Below, piece by piece: positions 24,256 to 36,390 of a DNA stretch of 64,000 bases. A model generated the notes under the pieces. That model saw nothing but the letters and a program-made list of their open reading frames with translations. It did no database searches and was not told where the DNA came from. Origin of the DNA: Parietaria judaica (taxonomy: Eukaryota; Streptophyta; Magnoliopsida; Rosales; Urticaceae); NCBI GenBank assembly GCA_954871525.1, contig OX940861.1:11082842-11146841 (forward strand). Direction: 5' to 3'. Both the position numbers and the translations under genes were made by a program. Numbering within the stretch: position 1 is the stretch's first letter; each line of letters begins with the position of its first letter.

Positions 24256-26975
24256 ATGCAAGGGCAAAGAGGCACTATCGGTTCCTTGCCTGAAACTTTA
24301 GATTTCGACCTCGGAAGTTCTTCTAATAACTCGGCAATGGACCAGCCCGTGTGTTGGAATAGTGTGCCGGAGAACCGGTTGCCGGAGTGCTTGTTATCAC
24401 CGAACGACATTGCGTTCGTCAATTCGATGGGCCGTGAGAGGCAGAGCTTGAGCCGGTGGTGCTCGAACGGAGCCAGCTCTAGCAACACGCAGAGCGAAAC
24501 CGCCAATGAAGATCGTCAATTGGAGCTTGGATGGCTGCCTTCTTCGACAAGCTCGGTTCCAGCTAGTAGTAGCGTTTTGCCTCACAATAATAGTGGGACC
24601 CTAATGCTCCCACAACCTTCCGATTCTAATTCGATTCAGTTACAGCCCCGTCTTAATTTAGGTTTTGTTGATCATTCCGCCAGTAGCAGCCAATCAGTAG
24701 AACTCCCAAGCTCATTCAAGTTTGGTGGATCGGAAAACGATCAGAATCGGTTGGCGAGCAGTTCTGATCCCTTTATACGTCCCGCCAGAAGTGTAGGATT
24801 TTTGGGGGGTGAGATTGATGGGAGACACGCTCCGATGGACCGTCAAATTTCTTGTAAACGCAAGACCATGGAGGGAAACATCGGCCAGTCTTCTTCTAGT
24901 GGGAGTTGCAGCTACTTTCAGCACACTGATAGTAGTGCAAGGACAGGAATTCCTGTCCGGAGCAGTGCTAGGAACGGTCCGAGCATACAAGGGACCCCGA
25001 GGCTTGGGCTAGGGTTTCCTGATCCCAACGGATCAGGAAACCCGGAAAGCTCCGTCAGAAACCTGCGTATGAGAACGATTTCATCGACCCAGCCAAACTA
25101 TGTTAACCCTTCTTCGGTGTTCCCGCCGGGGAGAGTTTCTCGGCGCTCGGGTGTCGTCTTGCATTCCCAACCTCCGACGAGTCATCTCCCAGTTGACAAT
25201 AGAGTGGATAATGTGCATGGTCAAAGTCAACCTCCTGTGGCCGACATTCCTCCTTTGCCGCAAAATCTGCAGTCATTGAGGTGGAGCGGAGCTTCTTCTT
25301 CTTCATCATCGAGAAACAGCGGTTTGTCTGGCTCCATTGCTTTTGGAGACAGGGATGCCCTCAGAGAGGAATTGAACACTAGAAGCACGGCGAGGACGAT
25401 CCCGGACATTCCCTTACCTGCGACAGAGTTGAGAAACTTTGTCCGAAACCCTTTAAGTAGAAGTGCAGGCAGTCGAAGTGCGAATATCCAAGGGAATGTT
25501 GCCAATCCATCAGTGGGGCTGGTCTGGCCGCCACACCTGAACCCTCCGCCGCAGTATCCCCGGAGATTGAGCGAGTATCTCCGGCAATCCTTGTTTAGCT
25601 CCATTGGTACGGAGTCCGGGGGGCAGGTGGGCAGTTTCATGCCGATACGACCTGGTCACCCTGGTGTGTCGCAGGAGTTCATAGCGCCCGGTCATCATCC
25701 GCCGCACCCGAGGATGGTTCCCTGGGTGGAGAACCACATCGGTGACGGATTGGGACTTCACTACTCAATGAGAAGCTTAGGCGCCGGTGGTGAAAGAAGT
25801 GGCAGGCTTGTATCTGAGGTTTGCTCTCTACGACTCTTCTTAATTCTAATTTATTTATTTATATATTTTTGTACCAATGTCATATGTGATGTGCTAAAGA
25901 GGACTTTTTTTTTTTTTTACAACAGCAGTTACGCAATGTCATCGGACTCATTAGAAGGGGCGAGCCTTTGCGATTTGAGGTTAGACTTTGATATGCAAAT
26001 TTATTGACCATTATGCGAGATAATTATATGAAATAATTTATAGTCAAGGTACAGAAATATTCATTAGTTTGTCCTATGATATCCGGTGCCATTGATTACG
26101 CCTCGGGGATCTGCATTCCATATGAGTGGAGTGTTAAAATCTGAGAATTGATCCTTTTAAAACAGGCTCACGCTCCGCTCCTCGTGATACCGTGGCAAAG
26201 TCGGGAGATTAAGATCAATGTCCAGAGCTAAAGATCTCCCCGGGGCATGGTGAATCGAATTTATAGATGTATATGGTTTAGGGGTACTTCTAGAATTGGA
26301 ATCGTTTTAAGCTTCGAAAACGACATGAAAATGACAATTTATGCAAACTTTTCGGTTTACTATGCTTCCATTCCATTCCACAGTTTTTATGATTTGGAAC
26401 CTGACCCGACGTGTACGTTTTATGTACAGGACGTTATGCTTCTCGACCCCTTGGTATTCGCCGGGATGGCTGATCTCCACGATAGACACAGGGACATGAG
26501 ACTCGACGTGGATAACATGTCGTATGAGGTACGTCCAGATAAAAATAAAAAACCCGAAACCCCTACACCTCATTTCCTTTTGGCGCTAACATGTACAAAA
26601 AAAATGCAGGAGCTCCTGGCTCTCGAAGAGCGCATCGGAAACGTGAGCACCGGGCTAACCGAAGAGGCGATCACAAAGCAATTGAAGCAGAATAAGTACG
26701 CGGTGGCAACGAAACCGGAATCAGAGATCGAACCCTGCTGCGTCTGCCAGGTTAAACCCACACGATCACGATCAACGGTTCTTTGTTCCTTTATTTTCTC
26801 CGGATTAATATATTTGTTAATTATAATAAATAAATAAATACAGGAGGATTATGTTGAAGGAGATGAACTGGGAAGACTGGAGTGCGGTCACGACTTCCAC
26901 AAGGACTGCATTAAACAATGGCTGACTCGCAAGAATATATGCCCAATCTGTAAAACGACAGCCTTGCCATCGTGA
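24256..26975 (+). CDS. RHG1A: RING-H2 E3 ubiquitin ligase, RHG1A/MBR type
   Basis: Transfers ubiquitin from an E2 to target proteins. Relatives MBR1/MBR2 bind the Mediator subunit MED25 and promote flowering in Arabidopsis. Exons are 24256-25818, 25926-25979, 26430-26528, 26610-26750 and 26844-26975, all phase 0 with GT-AG introns, giving 662 residues. Residues 1-520 are a long Ser/Asn/Pro-rich, probably disordered region starting MQGQRGTIGSLPETLDFD, a signature of this family. Exons 2-4 hold the conserved helical part (GLIRRGEPLRFE, ADLHDRHRDMRLDVDNMSYE, LLALEERIGNVSTGL). The C-terminal RING-H2 has ligands C615, C618, C633, H635, H638, C641, C652 and C655, with an intron after the first Cys pair. 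All ligands are present. Family membership is secure; RHG1A versus MBR1/2 orthology is inferred from the N-terminus. Confidence 0.9.
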
Positions 26976-29500
26976 TACACAACACACATTGTTTTGAAAG
27001 CCAAGAACAAGAGAATCGACTCACCCCACAAGGCTCCAAGAGTCGGTTTCTCAGAAAAGAAACCAAATTTGTTTTTTCTTTTATTTTCCTTTTCTTTTAA
27101 AGCTAAGCCAATTTGTTTGAGGCCTAGAAATTTCTGAACCGAGGAAGCAAACTAGAACCGACTTCCTTCCTTCCTTCCTTTGATTTATTTATTGTTGAAC
27201 GACTTGATTATGAAATGTATCATCATCATCATCAAATTATTGTCGTTACGTTGAGAAATTTGAGGTGGGTTTGTTGATGTGATGATGAATCGTGTAGTTG
27301 GAGTTGGACCTGGGAATTTATGAGCTCACCAGTTGAACACTTGTAATGATGGTGAACTTGGTTGCTTTGCTAACTTCCTCGCCGCTATCATAACTCTGTG
27401 AAGCACCAAAATTTCAACTCACCAATCATTGTCTTCATTAATCACCACCGACGCTTCTACTGTTTTTATTTTATTTTTTATTGTATTTACGTTGCCAAAA
27501 ATTACTCATACGAAAAATGCCAAGAAGCAAGAGCCAACAAAATTCAAATAACAAAAGATCACTTCCGTTTAATAAGTGAAGCGCTCAAAGAAGGGTGTGT
27601 ACGGGTTTGACTGGGATGTTGTTCTTTTCAGATCGGGAAAATCGGCTGCATCTAATATGATAATACCAAGTGTGATTTAAATTGATCCCATAAAGTGGGG
27701 TTGAATTAGATTGATTCTACTTTCATGTTGTTTTGAAGCAACTGATTTCGGGCCGGTTACGGTGATTAGATTGATTTGATAATAATGGTCTTTCTGCTTA
27801 CATATAAAAGTATGTCAGGTAGTAAGACGGTTCCGGACGCGATTTATCAAATCGCGTCCCGACTCCGTAGCTACATACATTTTGGATTGCCTTACTCCCA
27901 CTCATTATTTTGTGTTGGATTGAGTTTGAACCGGCTTCAGCTATGGACCGTGGAGTCGGGCAAACAAAAAATTGTTGAGCCTAGTTTATTTATATACTTT
28001 AAAAGAAGTTGGGGGAAAGGGAATCCAATTCGAATTCAAAGGGGTTGTGAGGTGCAAATGGGAAAAAAGTGGTGTGGCCTTGGGAACTGTGAATTTGGGT
28101 GTCATATTTAATTCCCCTCTGACGTTTGCTTGGATAAGATACATGTTATCTTTGACTTTTTACTCTTTCCTTCTAAGTCTAACCAACTAACCTTTTTTTT
28201 CTTTCTTAATTATTCATATTCATCATTTGAGATTGGTCAGTCTAGAAATAAATTAGATGTGACTGTATTTTTTATTTTTACACTGCTAACGGTAATTTTG
28301 AGGGTAAAAGTAAAACAATCCGAGGCTTGAGTTGGTAATTATTCAATAAACCTATATAAAAAAAAACACTAAAAAATTATATAAAATTATAAACCTATAG
28401 TCTATGAGTAGATAATAAATTTAAAAAGTATAGTCCTACTCGTACCTATTTAGTTCATTTTCCACACAAATATTAAATTTTCACCCTTGGTGTTAGCTTA
28501 CCTGTAAATTTTAGTAGTCTGCATTCTTGACAAGTCAAAAACTATGGAAGGGCTCATAAATCATAATGATAGAAGTAATGGTTGAAATCTACCTAAATAA
28601 GTACTTGTGCTTTATTATAGTAGGAAAAAGGAAATTACACCAAACGAGCAACATTGCTTTCACTTGCACTTGCTCCATTACACGTTTGAAATTATTCATC
28701 ATTCTCGGGTATAAATGTAATTAGAAAATCTGGAAATGGGTGCTTTTATATTTATTCCCCTTTGAAAGATAAAGCTGACCATATGGTGATAATCGTCATG
28801 GAGCAAGGCAATATTATAATGTAAAGAGTTTTACAAGGCCAAAACAATACTAAAATAACAATAAAGGTAATTGCTTGCAAAAACACATGCACTGCAATTA
28901 TATGTTCTTTAAAAAGATTGCAGAGGTGGTTGAATAATAGTTTTGTGCTCATAATACGTGATTTGTAGTGCAAAACCAGACAAATAAACAATCCTTGCGA
29001 GCTTAATATGAAACACTATTAAAATATGAGTAATTTGCATAAAAGTCCTTTAAAAATAATTTCTTTGTGCAGTTTATCTCTTGAATTTTATTTTATGACA
29101 GTAGTACTCCTACGGTCCTACCTTCCTTGTGTATGACTTATCACTTATATGATGAATTTTTTTTTTCTGTTACCGTGACTTTTATAATTTTTCTTCAATA
29201 TTATGGGCTAATATTCTACTTCATTTTTGAAGAGGGCATTTGTGCTAGAAACTAAAACGACAAAGCAAAAGTGCACCAAAGAAAAAGTTCCATGGGCATT
29301 TGTGTAATAACACAAGTCATAGAAAGCAACGTCACATAGGATCATTAGCGCGGGAGAGTAATCAAAGTGTGATTAGAATAAGAGAAAGCTTTGTTTCCAT
29401 GGTTTCAAAAAACGAGTAAGCTTCACGTAGAAGAAGAAGAAGTCTGATTATTCCCTGATTAATCTTCAATCTCTTTTCTCTTGAAAAGCTAGACAGAAGA
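26976..29500. other. Intergenic region between RING-H2 gene and SPATULA-like gene
   Basis: The start is the RING gene 3' UTR, with a (TTCC)n tract near 27163-27181. A perfect 11-bp inverted repeat lies at 27835-27859 (separate entry). Near 29025-29110 an AGTAATTTGCATAAAAGTCC phrase looks like a MITE end. No further exons seen. The last 150 bp, CT-rich, are probably the 5' leader of the bHLH gene. Confidence 0.4.
27835..27859. repeat. Perfect 11-bp inverted repeat with 3-base loop
   Basis: GGACGCGATTT and AAATCGCGTCC are separated by ATC. Just outside, CCCGACTCC (from 27858) is the inverse of GGAGTCGGG at about 27952-27960, so a second, longer-range pairing is possible. Function unknown. Confidence 0.6.
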
Positions 29501-29544
29501 AATTTGAAACCTCTTTATCTCTCTCTCTCTCTTCTCTGTCAGTT

Positions 29545-31050
29545 ATGGAGGATCTGTACGGAACCACGCCGTCTTCTGCCACCGGTATGGCTTCCGAATC
29601 CGAGGACATAGCCAACATTCTGAACCAGCTGCTTCAGAGCTCGTCGTCTTCATCGCCACCTTCCTCCTCTTCCTTCACCGCCTTCAGAGCCAAGTACGCG
29701 CAAACCCACCAAGCCACCACGTCGTTTCCCGACGCCGGAGGTGTCTCCAGGATCCTCGGGGCCGAGGAACGCGTCCGGTTCGCCCGATCGGATAACCGGA
29801 CGGAGCCTGATTGCCGGACGGTGGAGGCGAGCCCCGGCGCCGGATCGCCCGGCTTCGGATTCTCCGATCCGACCGGAGGCTTAAATGCGTTCTCCGATGC
29901 GAACGCGTCGCTGAAAGGAAGAAGGATCTCGCCGGAGAACGATTTCGGAGACTTCAGTTGCGATAGTGAGGTGTGTAATGCGTCTTTGAACTTCGAAATA
30001 AATCTCAATGCCATTACTGTAATTGTTAGTGAATTTCAAGTTTTTGTTCTTGTTGCTGTTGGAGTTTGAAGGGTGCAGATGCATCAGATGTGCCGTCGAA
30101 TTCGGCTCCGGCGCCGCGGAGTTCGTCAAAACGGAGCCGAGCAGCGGAGGTTCATAACATGTCGGAAAAGGTGTGTGATTCAAAGACTCGAAAAATCTGA
30201 ATCTTTTCTGTTTCTGAGAGTCCCGATTCTTGTTGATTGGCGAGCAGAGGAGAAGGAGTAGGATCAATGAGAAGATGAAAGCATTGCAGAACCTAATTCC
30301 AAATTCCAACAAGGTTGAATTCTCTGTTCTTCAGTAGATTTCTCTTCTCTTTTCCTATCTTTTATCTGATCTGTTTATCGCGCAGACGGATAAGGCTTCG
30401 ATGCTCGACGAAGCGATCGAATACTTGAAGCAACTTCAGCTTCAAGTTCAGGTTAGTTTTCCGACTTTCCGGCACTTCCGATCTGTTTTTAGTTGTAGCA
30501 ACAGGCATTGCATAAACACTGCATTTGAGATTCTAAACATGGCAAGAGGGAATTAGGGCAAGAGTGTTCCAACGATTCGAAGTTTCGGTTGACATCTCCG
30601 GTGACGAATGAAATAGTGTTTGTTCTGTATCTGCAGATGCTAACCATGAGAAACGGGTTAAGCCTGCATCCAATGTGCTTGCCAATGCAGCTTCCACTGC
30701 CTCAAACCGGATTAGGATTCAACGAAGCCGTCAAATTTCCGAGCCTGTTCTCGGGCCACGACGAAACCGCGGTTCAGCCCACCTTCGCCTTGTCCAACGC
30801 GTGTACAATCTCAACTCAGCCTGTCGCACTGCCTTCGAACGGTTCCCTGGTTTTCGAACAACCGACTCAGACCCGCTTCAGACCGGTCAATCTCCAAACA
30901 TCTACAGCGGTAAGTGCTCGAACGACAACAACCACAGTGCTCGATTTCTCGACTGACCGGAACTCATCGCTGTCGTTTTGCTTAATGAAGGAAATCCGGG
31001 ACGAAGGAAAACAACTAGCGCGATCCTCCCCCAAGAGTCCAGATATCTGA
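29545..31050 (+). CDS. SPT: bHLH transcription factor, SPATULA/ALCATRAZ clade
   Basis: Nuclear E/G-box-binding dimeric regulator. SPATULA acts in carpel margin and fruit development and in seed and seedling growth control. Exons are 29545-29970, 30072-30170, 30248-30313, 30386-30451 and 30637-31050, all in phase, giving about 356 residues. SEDIANILNQLL (19-30) is the N-terminal amphipathic helix typical of SPT/ALC. The bHLH spans about 161-220: basic region KRSRAAEVHNMSEKRRR with the His/Glu/Arg readout residues, helix 1 INEKMKALQNLIP, helix 2 KASMLDEAIEYLKQLQLQV, then the clade hallmark MRNGLSLHPMCLP. There is no phytochrome-binding motif, unlike true PIFs. Length fits SPT (about 370) rather than ALC (about 210). 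An in-frame optional intron of 81 nt may exist in the last exon at 30910-30990. Confidence 0.92.
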
Positions 31051-32374
31051 TAATGCAGGGCTTTCTTTTAGCAGCTCTGCTCTTCTTTCTTTGATCGTTA
31101 TTGCGCGCATAATCTTTAACACTTGTATAAAGAATTGACGATTACTTATAACCCACGAAACCGATCTCCATAGATACGATACTTTGAGGGATAAATGGTG
31201 CTATTTGTTAATTATATCTCTGTAATGAAGTTGAATAATTCGCCTGATCAAGGATTGATCTGTGAACCATGACTCAAGTCTATGCTGTATATTGCCCGCC
31301 AAAAGCCGGCCATTGCGGCCGCTCCTCTCACACGGGCACGGGTTAATCTCCCCGGGCCCAAAAAATGCCCAGCATCTGGCGGTACCTATCATGTTTTTTT
31401 GTATGTTAAGATCAATGTGAGTGTTCTTGGCTGAGAAAGTTGAATCTCGACAGTGCAAATGGTTAGGGTTTGTATGAATAAAGTGGAAAGGGAAAACCCA
31501 ATTGTGTAATGAGCAAATTGGGATTTGTTTGGTGAGAGTGATATTTCATATTGTTTGGATTCTGTGTGATAACGGCCAAAATCATGGCGAATTATTGTCT
31601 TATCAGATCACGTTACTGTCTATATCTTGTTCGGTGGCCCATATGTCTACTAAATTTGCCTCCTATTGCTATTTAATTACTTTATTGCCATTTGCCACAC
31701 AAAGGGAGCTCTTCTTTTTATTATACTATATTACTATTACTATTACTATTACTATTACTATTACTATACATACAATTTATCAAGAATATATGAAAGAAAG
31801 AACAGATATCATAGAAAATGTTTAAAAAATGAGATGAATTGATTAATTTAATCTGATTAATTTATAATTAAGCAATAACTTCCCGAAACTAAAAAGAAAG
31901 AAAAAAACCACTATCAACTGACAAATCTGAAAAAAAAAAATGAGATAAATATATTGAGTGCTTGAATTTTTAATGGCCGGTTTTTCTGTAGAATCGACAT
32001 AAGTCTCAAAATGCCCGCACGAGATTTTACGTGTATTTTAGTTTTTTTCAAATGAACTATGTGTATTGTCGTACATCTATGTATACACATCCTCAGTCCT
32101 CACGCATGACTCATCAAGTTATTACTCTGCTTAAATAGATCGCACAACTTACACTCTTTTGCTTTCTTAGCTCAAGAGAACGTGATTCACAAAATTGAGT
32201 ATCTAAGAGTTAATCAAAATTTTAAAAGAAAAATCCTAACGCTAGTAAAATTCATATCATATTGAAAGTGAGACTAACTTCATTTTAGAGTTTTATTTTG
32301 GAATGGAAACTACGAGTGTAGTTCACCATTATCTTCTAACATATATGAATCATAAGTTAAAAATTTACATTTAA
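31051..32374. other. Downstream region of the SPATULA-like gene
   Basis: 3' UTR followed by intergenic DNA. It holds a GC-rich patch at about 31288-31385 containing GCGGCCGC and CCCCGGGCCC, and a hexanucleotide microsatellite (TTACTA)n at about 31729-31768. No gene recognised. Confidence 0.4.
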
Positions 32375-34288
32375 AAATTATTTTCCCTCCCTACCGAGCT
32401 TACTTTGCGAGAAAAATGATTTGTTTTAGCTTCAATGTGCTGCTTTTGCAACAATTAAGTGGAGGATATTGTTGATGTCGAGAATTAGCTCAACACTGTT
32501 GCGGCCCACTTGTGCGGATTGAGCCGGGTCCCTCGTCGTTTGTTGACTTTCTTCAGGGCTTGCGGCTTGGAATTCTTGGACTCTGGAGGTGATAGTGATG
32601 TGATGTCGCACCTCATTGAGTGTAGTGAGACTGCCTAGTACCCACTTGTAGTCAAGTGAGACCAGGTCATCTCGTAATTCAAAACAGTCGTTGACGAAGC
32701 CGTTCTTGAGATGGCCTAGACAAGCCTGGAGTTGATGGTGGTTGAGTCGTGGATTCCTCCGGCGTCTTCTCTCTAGGGAGTCGGCAATTCATCCGGCGTC
32801 TTCTCTCTAGGGAGTCAGCGACACCTCTAGTGAGCCGAGAGGCCGACAGTGGAGACGAGATTCAGACGGCGCTCGGACCTTCCTCTGCGGAGTCGGCGAT
32901 TCATCCGGTGAACCGGGGGGCAGATGACAGAGACGGGAGTCGAGCGGCACTCGGACCCTGATCGGACCTTCCGCTTATCGTCAGACCAGAACTGGGTCCT
33001 CCGACCCGTTACCGCAAAGTCCTAAGACTCGGGATATAGTTCGGCGACCGCCGAAGACCGGAACCTCCGTAGGGAAGGTCGGCGATAAGGGGTTTCCGCT
33101 CTAGCTACCTCCTCCGTCCCGACCTTAGTCAGATTTTCCTACTGGAATATTTATATAGACGAGGGAAAATGGTGTTTATCGCTATATAGAGCGTTTGAAT
33201 CGGAGTTACCATTTGTTCAGAATGAGCTTCTATTTATAAGAAGGTCTAAGGACCTCTAATTAATTAATAATTACTTGCTAGAGGGCTCAAAGTAGTTTAA
33301 TATTACTTTGCGTGGCTCTGCGTGGCCTAACATGGCCTAACTCGCTAGGCCACGTTGGGCCTCTCGGTTTTGAGATATGGGCTTCCGGGGGGCGTTTTTA
33401 GGCCGTTATTGATTTTTATTATTTATGAAAAACACCCATAATAGATATAGATCACATTTTTGTCCATTGCAACTTTGCGGGGTTGGTTTGGCGTGTTATC
33501 CCGGATATATTTCAAAACCAATTAATAGAGGAGGGTCGCTTCATTGTTGCTTTCAGATATCGCTTCCATTTAGCTCAGTTCTCCTATCTTCGCTCTATTG
33601 CGGTCATATTAACAGTTTGGCTCATTTGGCGTACTAGGAATGCTTGTATCTTTAAGGATGCAATCCCTAACACCAACAACCTTTTGAGACAAATTTGGCG
33701 ATGTATTAAAGAAGCAGATTTCTTTAAGGTAGGAACGTCAAATGCTTTGGAGGATTCACAAAGTCTGAAGTTTTTTGGCTTGTAAATTCATTCTGGGAAA
33801 GCTCTTAATATCAGTTCTGTTATATGGCGCTCTCCTCCCATTTCTTGGCTAAAATGCAACGCTGATGGTTCCTCAATTGGTACCCCGGTCGTGGCTGGTG
33901 CAGGAGGTATTTTCAGAACCTATCTTGGACTTCCTCATGGTTCGTTTATGTTCCACATCGACTCCACATTGCTTTTGAAGTTGAATTGATGGCCACTATG
34001 TTTGCTAGTGAAAAAGCAAAGGAATTTCATTGGGAAAATATTTGGCTTGATTCTGACTCTATTTATGTGGTTCAACTTTTTTAGAAGAAATTTCTTATGG
34101 TTCCTTGGATGTTGCAGGTTCGGTGGTCGCAATGCCTCTGTTATCTTGAGCTTATCAAATTTAAAGTCACACATATTTACTGAGAGGGTAATCAAGTCGC
34201 TGAAGCTCTTGCTAGATTCAGTGCTCAAACTTTGGATCGTCATTAGTGACATTCACACCCGAAGCTCATTTCGTCTTTTGTTAGTGAT
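32375..34288 (+). pseudogene. LINE (L1-type) 3' fragment: zinc-binding RT domain and RNase H, interrupted
   Basis: The zinc-binding reverse transcriptase tail starts near 32385 (LPTELTLREK, then FVLASMCCFCNN with stops). It is interrupted by an inserted solo LTR and resumes at 33444 as DIDHIFVHCNFAGLVWRVI and IWRTRNACIFKDAI. A RNase H domain follows at about 33815-34240 (WLKCNADGSS, VAGAGGIFRTYLG, then frame-shifted equivalents of the E and D motifs). The order zinc domain then RNase H is that of plant L1-like elements. Many stops and shifts show it is dead. The 3' UTR appears to continue after the MITE, at 34660-34760. Confidence 0.75.
32470..33443 (-). mobile_element. Solo LTR-like insertion in the LINE, 5-bp target duplication GATAT
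   Basis: GATAT occurs at 32465-32469 and 33444-33448. Removing the insert restores the LINE frame across VEDI/DHIF, which fixes both boundaries. The left end is TGTTGATG, which read on the minus strand gives the CATCAACA end seen in element C. On the minus strand a TATA box (CTTATAAATAG) lies near 33230. The right end (CCCATAATA) is not the canonical CA, so the terminus is mutated or unusual. A 32-bp duplication (TCCGGCGTCTTCTCTCTAGG core) lies near 32757-32815. No coding sequence. Confidence 0.7.
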
Positions 34289-34660
34289 AGTGGGCCCGTT
34301 TGGCACAACTTAATTTTTTCGGAAATATTTTTAAATTCAGTTTAAGAAAAAGCTATTTTTTTTTAAACTGACAGGTGTTTGGTAAATTGTTTATAAAACA
34401 ATTGTTGTTGGAAACAAAAACTGATTTAGCGTTTGGTAAAATAATTTATTTAGGCTAAAAAAGACTAAAATATATTAAAACCGTATTTTTATTTCTAGAA
34501 AAAAAAAGTTACGAATCCTAACTTTTACGACTCATGTACGAAAATCTAAAATCGCTTTTGTGTTTTTTGTAAACACAATTTTACCAAACACTTGAAAACA
34601 ATTTAGTTTATTTTAAAAACAAAAACAAGACACTTTAAGCCGAGCCAAACGCACCCATTT
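34289..34660. mobile_element. hAT-type MITE with GGGCCCGTTTGG ends
   Basis: The left end GGGCCCGTTTGGC and right end GCCAAACGCACCC form an imperfect terminal inverted repeat around about 370 bp of AT-rich, self-complementary sequence with no coding capacity. Internal phrases GTGTTTGGTAAA and TTTACCAAACACTT repeat the terminal theme. It lies within the LINE 3' tail. The 8-bp duplication expected for hAT is not clean. Confidence 0.6.
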
Positions 34661-35920
34661 GTAGGAGAGAACTTTAGATTTTGCTAGTTTTTTTTTTTTT
34701 TTTGCTATTGAATGTGCTTTGTTAAGAGAGAGATCTTAAGTTCTGTTAGTTCTTGTCTCTTTTGTTTCTTTGTAAATTGTGATATTTTCATTTATCTTAT
34801 TCAGAGTCTCATTTCTTACTTTTTATTTTTGAGTGCCAACCTAGTTGAGATTCGATATTACATTGCCAGTTATCGGACTTCCATCTTTTATTTAAAAAAA
34901 TTACATATATATATTAGTGGCAGATTTGATAATAAGACGAGGAAATGGGGTGAAAGAAGAAGAAGCACACAAAGAGGTGGTACTTGTTGAGGGACAACCT
35001 CTGGGCTGGAGATGTTTTGTTTGAGAAACGTCACATTCTCATGATTGTATTATTTCCATATCTTTTGGTGTTTTCCGAATCATATCATCGTAATCCAATG
35101 TATCTTTCTTGTCATTTTCTTCCTTTCCCAAAAAACCAACCTCCAATTTCACTCCTATGATCGTTTTCATGTTCCAGTGATTTATTTATGCGCATTAAAA
35201 TTCTCTCTCCCAATACTCAATCACATACGAAATATACAGTTTCAACCGAACATAATATACAAAACATATAGCTTCTCTACGTGATTTACCTATCATATAT
35301 GTATTTTCATGCCGATGACACAATATATACCTGAAAAGCATTGTATGGTACGGTATATGTTGATCATAATGTTTCATATTTTTTTTACTTTTTTTCAGTT
35401 GACAATTTGATCGATAGAGGTCACGGAGTCTGGCTCTTGAGATTGATGTTTGATTGCATATTCATAAGATAAAAACGTTACTCGTGATTACAGTTTTGCT
35501 TGCTGCAATAACTAATTGCATAAGAACTTGGAATATTAAGGATATATTTGGATTTCCTGAAAGGGTTGAACAATTTTGAGATACTAGAATTTTTCGTTGG
35601 ACTAATTTTTAATTGATACAGACTTGAACTAATTTACTAAACCGGTTTTATACCGGTAAATTATAGCTTGTTTCATAAGCTAACAGCCTAAGAGAGAGAT
35701 TTAAAACCAGTTCATCACTATACAATTTTTTTTGTATTTATTATAACTTACTAAATATATATTAACCAGTTCATCACTATACAATTTGTCGCGTTTTTTG
35801 TAGCTTAACTTGTTGAAAATATTATTTTGGAATTGTTAATGGGCTTTCATAAATGGGCTTTAGAATAGTACTAGGCCCATATAAGATAACTCATTTTGGA
35901 AAATAAATATGGTTTCAACT
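34661..35920. other. LINE 3' UTR remnant and unassigned AT-rich DNA
   Basis: 34660-34760 aligns with the 3' tail of the minus-strand LINE at 38165-38240 (TTTGCTAGTTCTTGTCTCTTTTG). After that no coding exon, RNA gene or repeat could be assigned. Confidence 0.4.
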
Positions 35921-36390
35921 AAGGTTCAAAATGTCGTTTGTGCCGATAAATCGGTCGCCGTTTTCGAAGAAAATCGATGGATTTTTATCGATGAAAAACT
36001 AATAAACATGTAGCTTATCGTTACTGACACTTATCGAGGATTATCCATGGATTATCGACACTTATCGAAGATTATCAATGAAAAACCACTAAAATAGTTT
36101 TAATAATATATTTACTAAGTTTACATATGTAAATAAAATATAGTCTCAATCTTACGTATATAAATACTCAAATAAAATCATGTCATATAATCAAATAAAT
36201 GTAAATAAAATCATACCATTCAAGGTACTTTCACCGAAAATTGTTGAAAAGTACAAAATTTTTCAAAAAATACCCAAATTTTTTTTTACACTGTTTTTAT
36301 GAATAATCGATTAATATGAAATATATGTTGATGAATACCTGCAAGACGGATAATCGACGATTATCAATGATAATCGTGAAAATTCGAACC
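35921..36390. mobile_element. Short hAT-like non-autonomous element
   Basis: Flanked by the 8-bp direct repeat TTTCAACT (35913-35920 and 36391-36398). The left end AAGGTTC and right end GAACC are inverted. Both subterminal regions carry CGATAAT/TATCGA units, the same signature as the 39086-40121 element. About 470 bp, non-coding. Confidence 0.65.

Noticed and set aside
27776..28111. A 111-codon frame downstream of the RING gene.
   Set aside because: It has no similarity I recognise, no splice context, and contains the inverted repeat; taken as chance.
31300..31325. GGCCATTGCGGCCGC looks like a cloning adaptor with SfiI/NotI-type sites.
   Set aside because: It differs from the adaptor I know, and the flanks on both sides are continuous plant-like sequence, so contamination is not supported.
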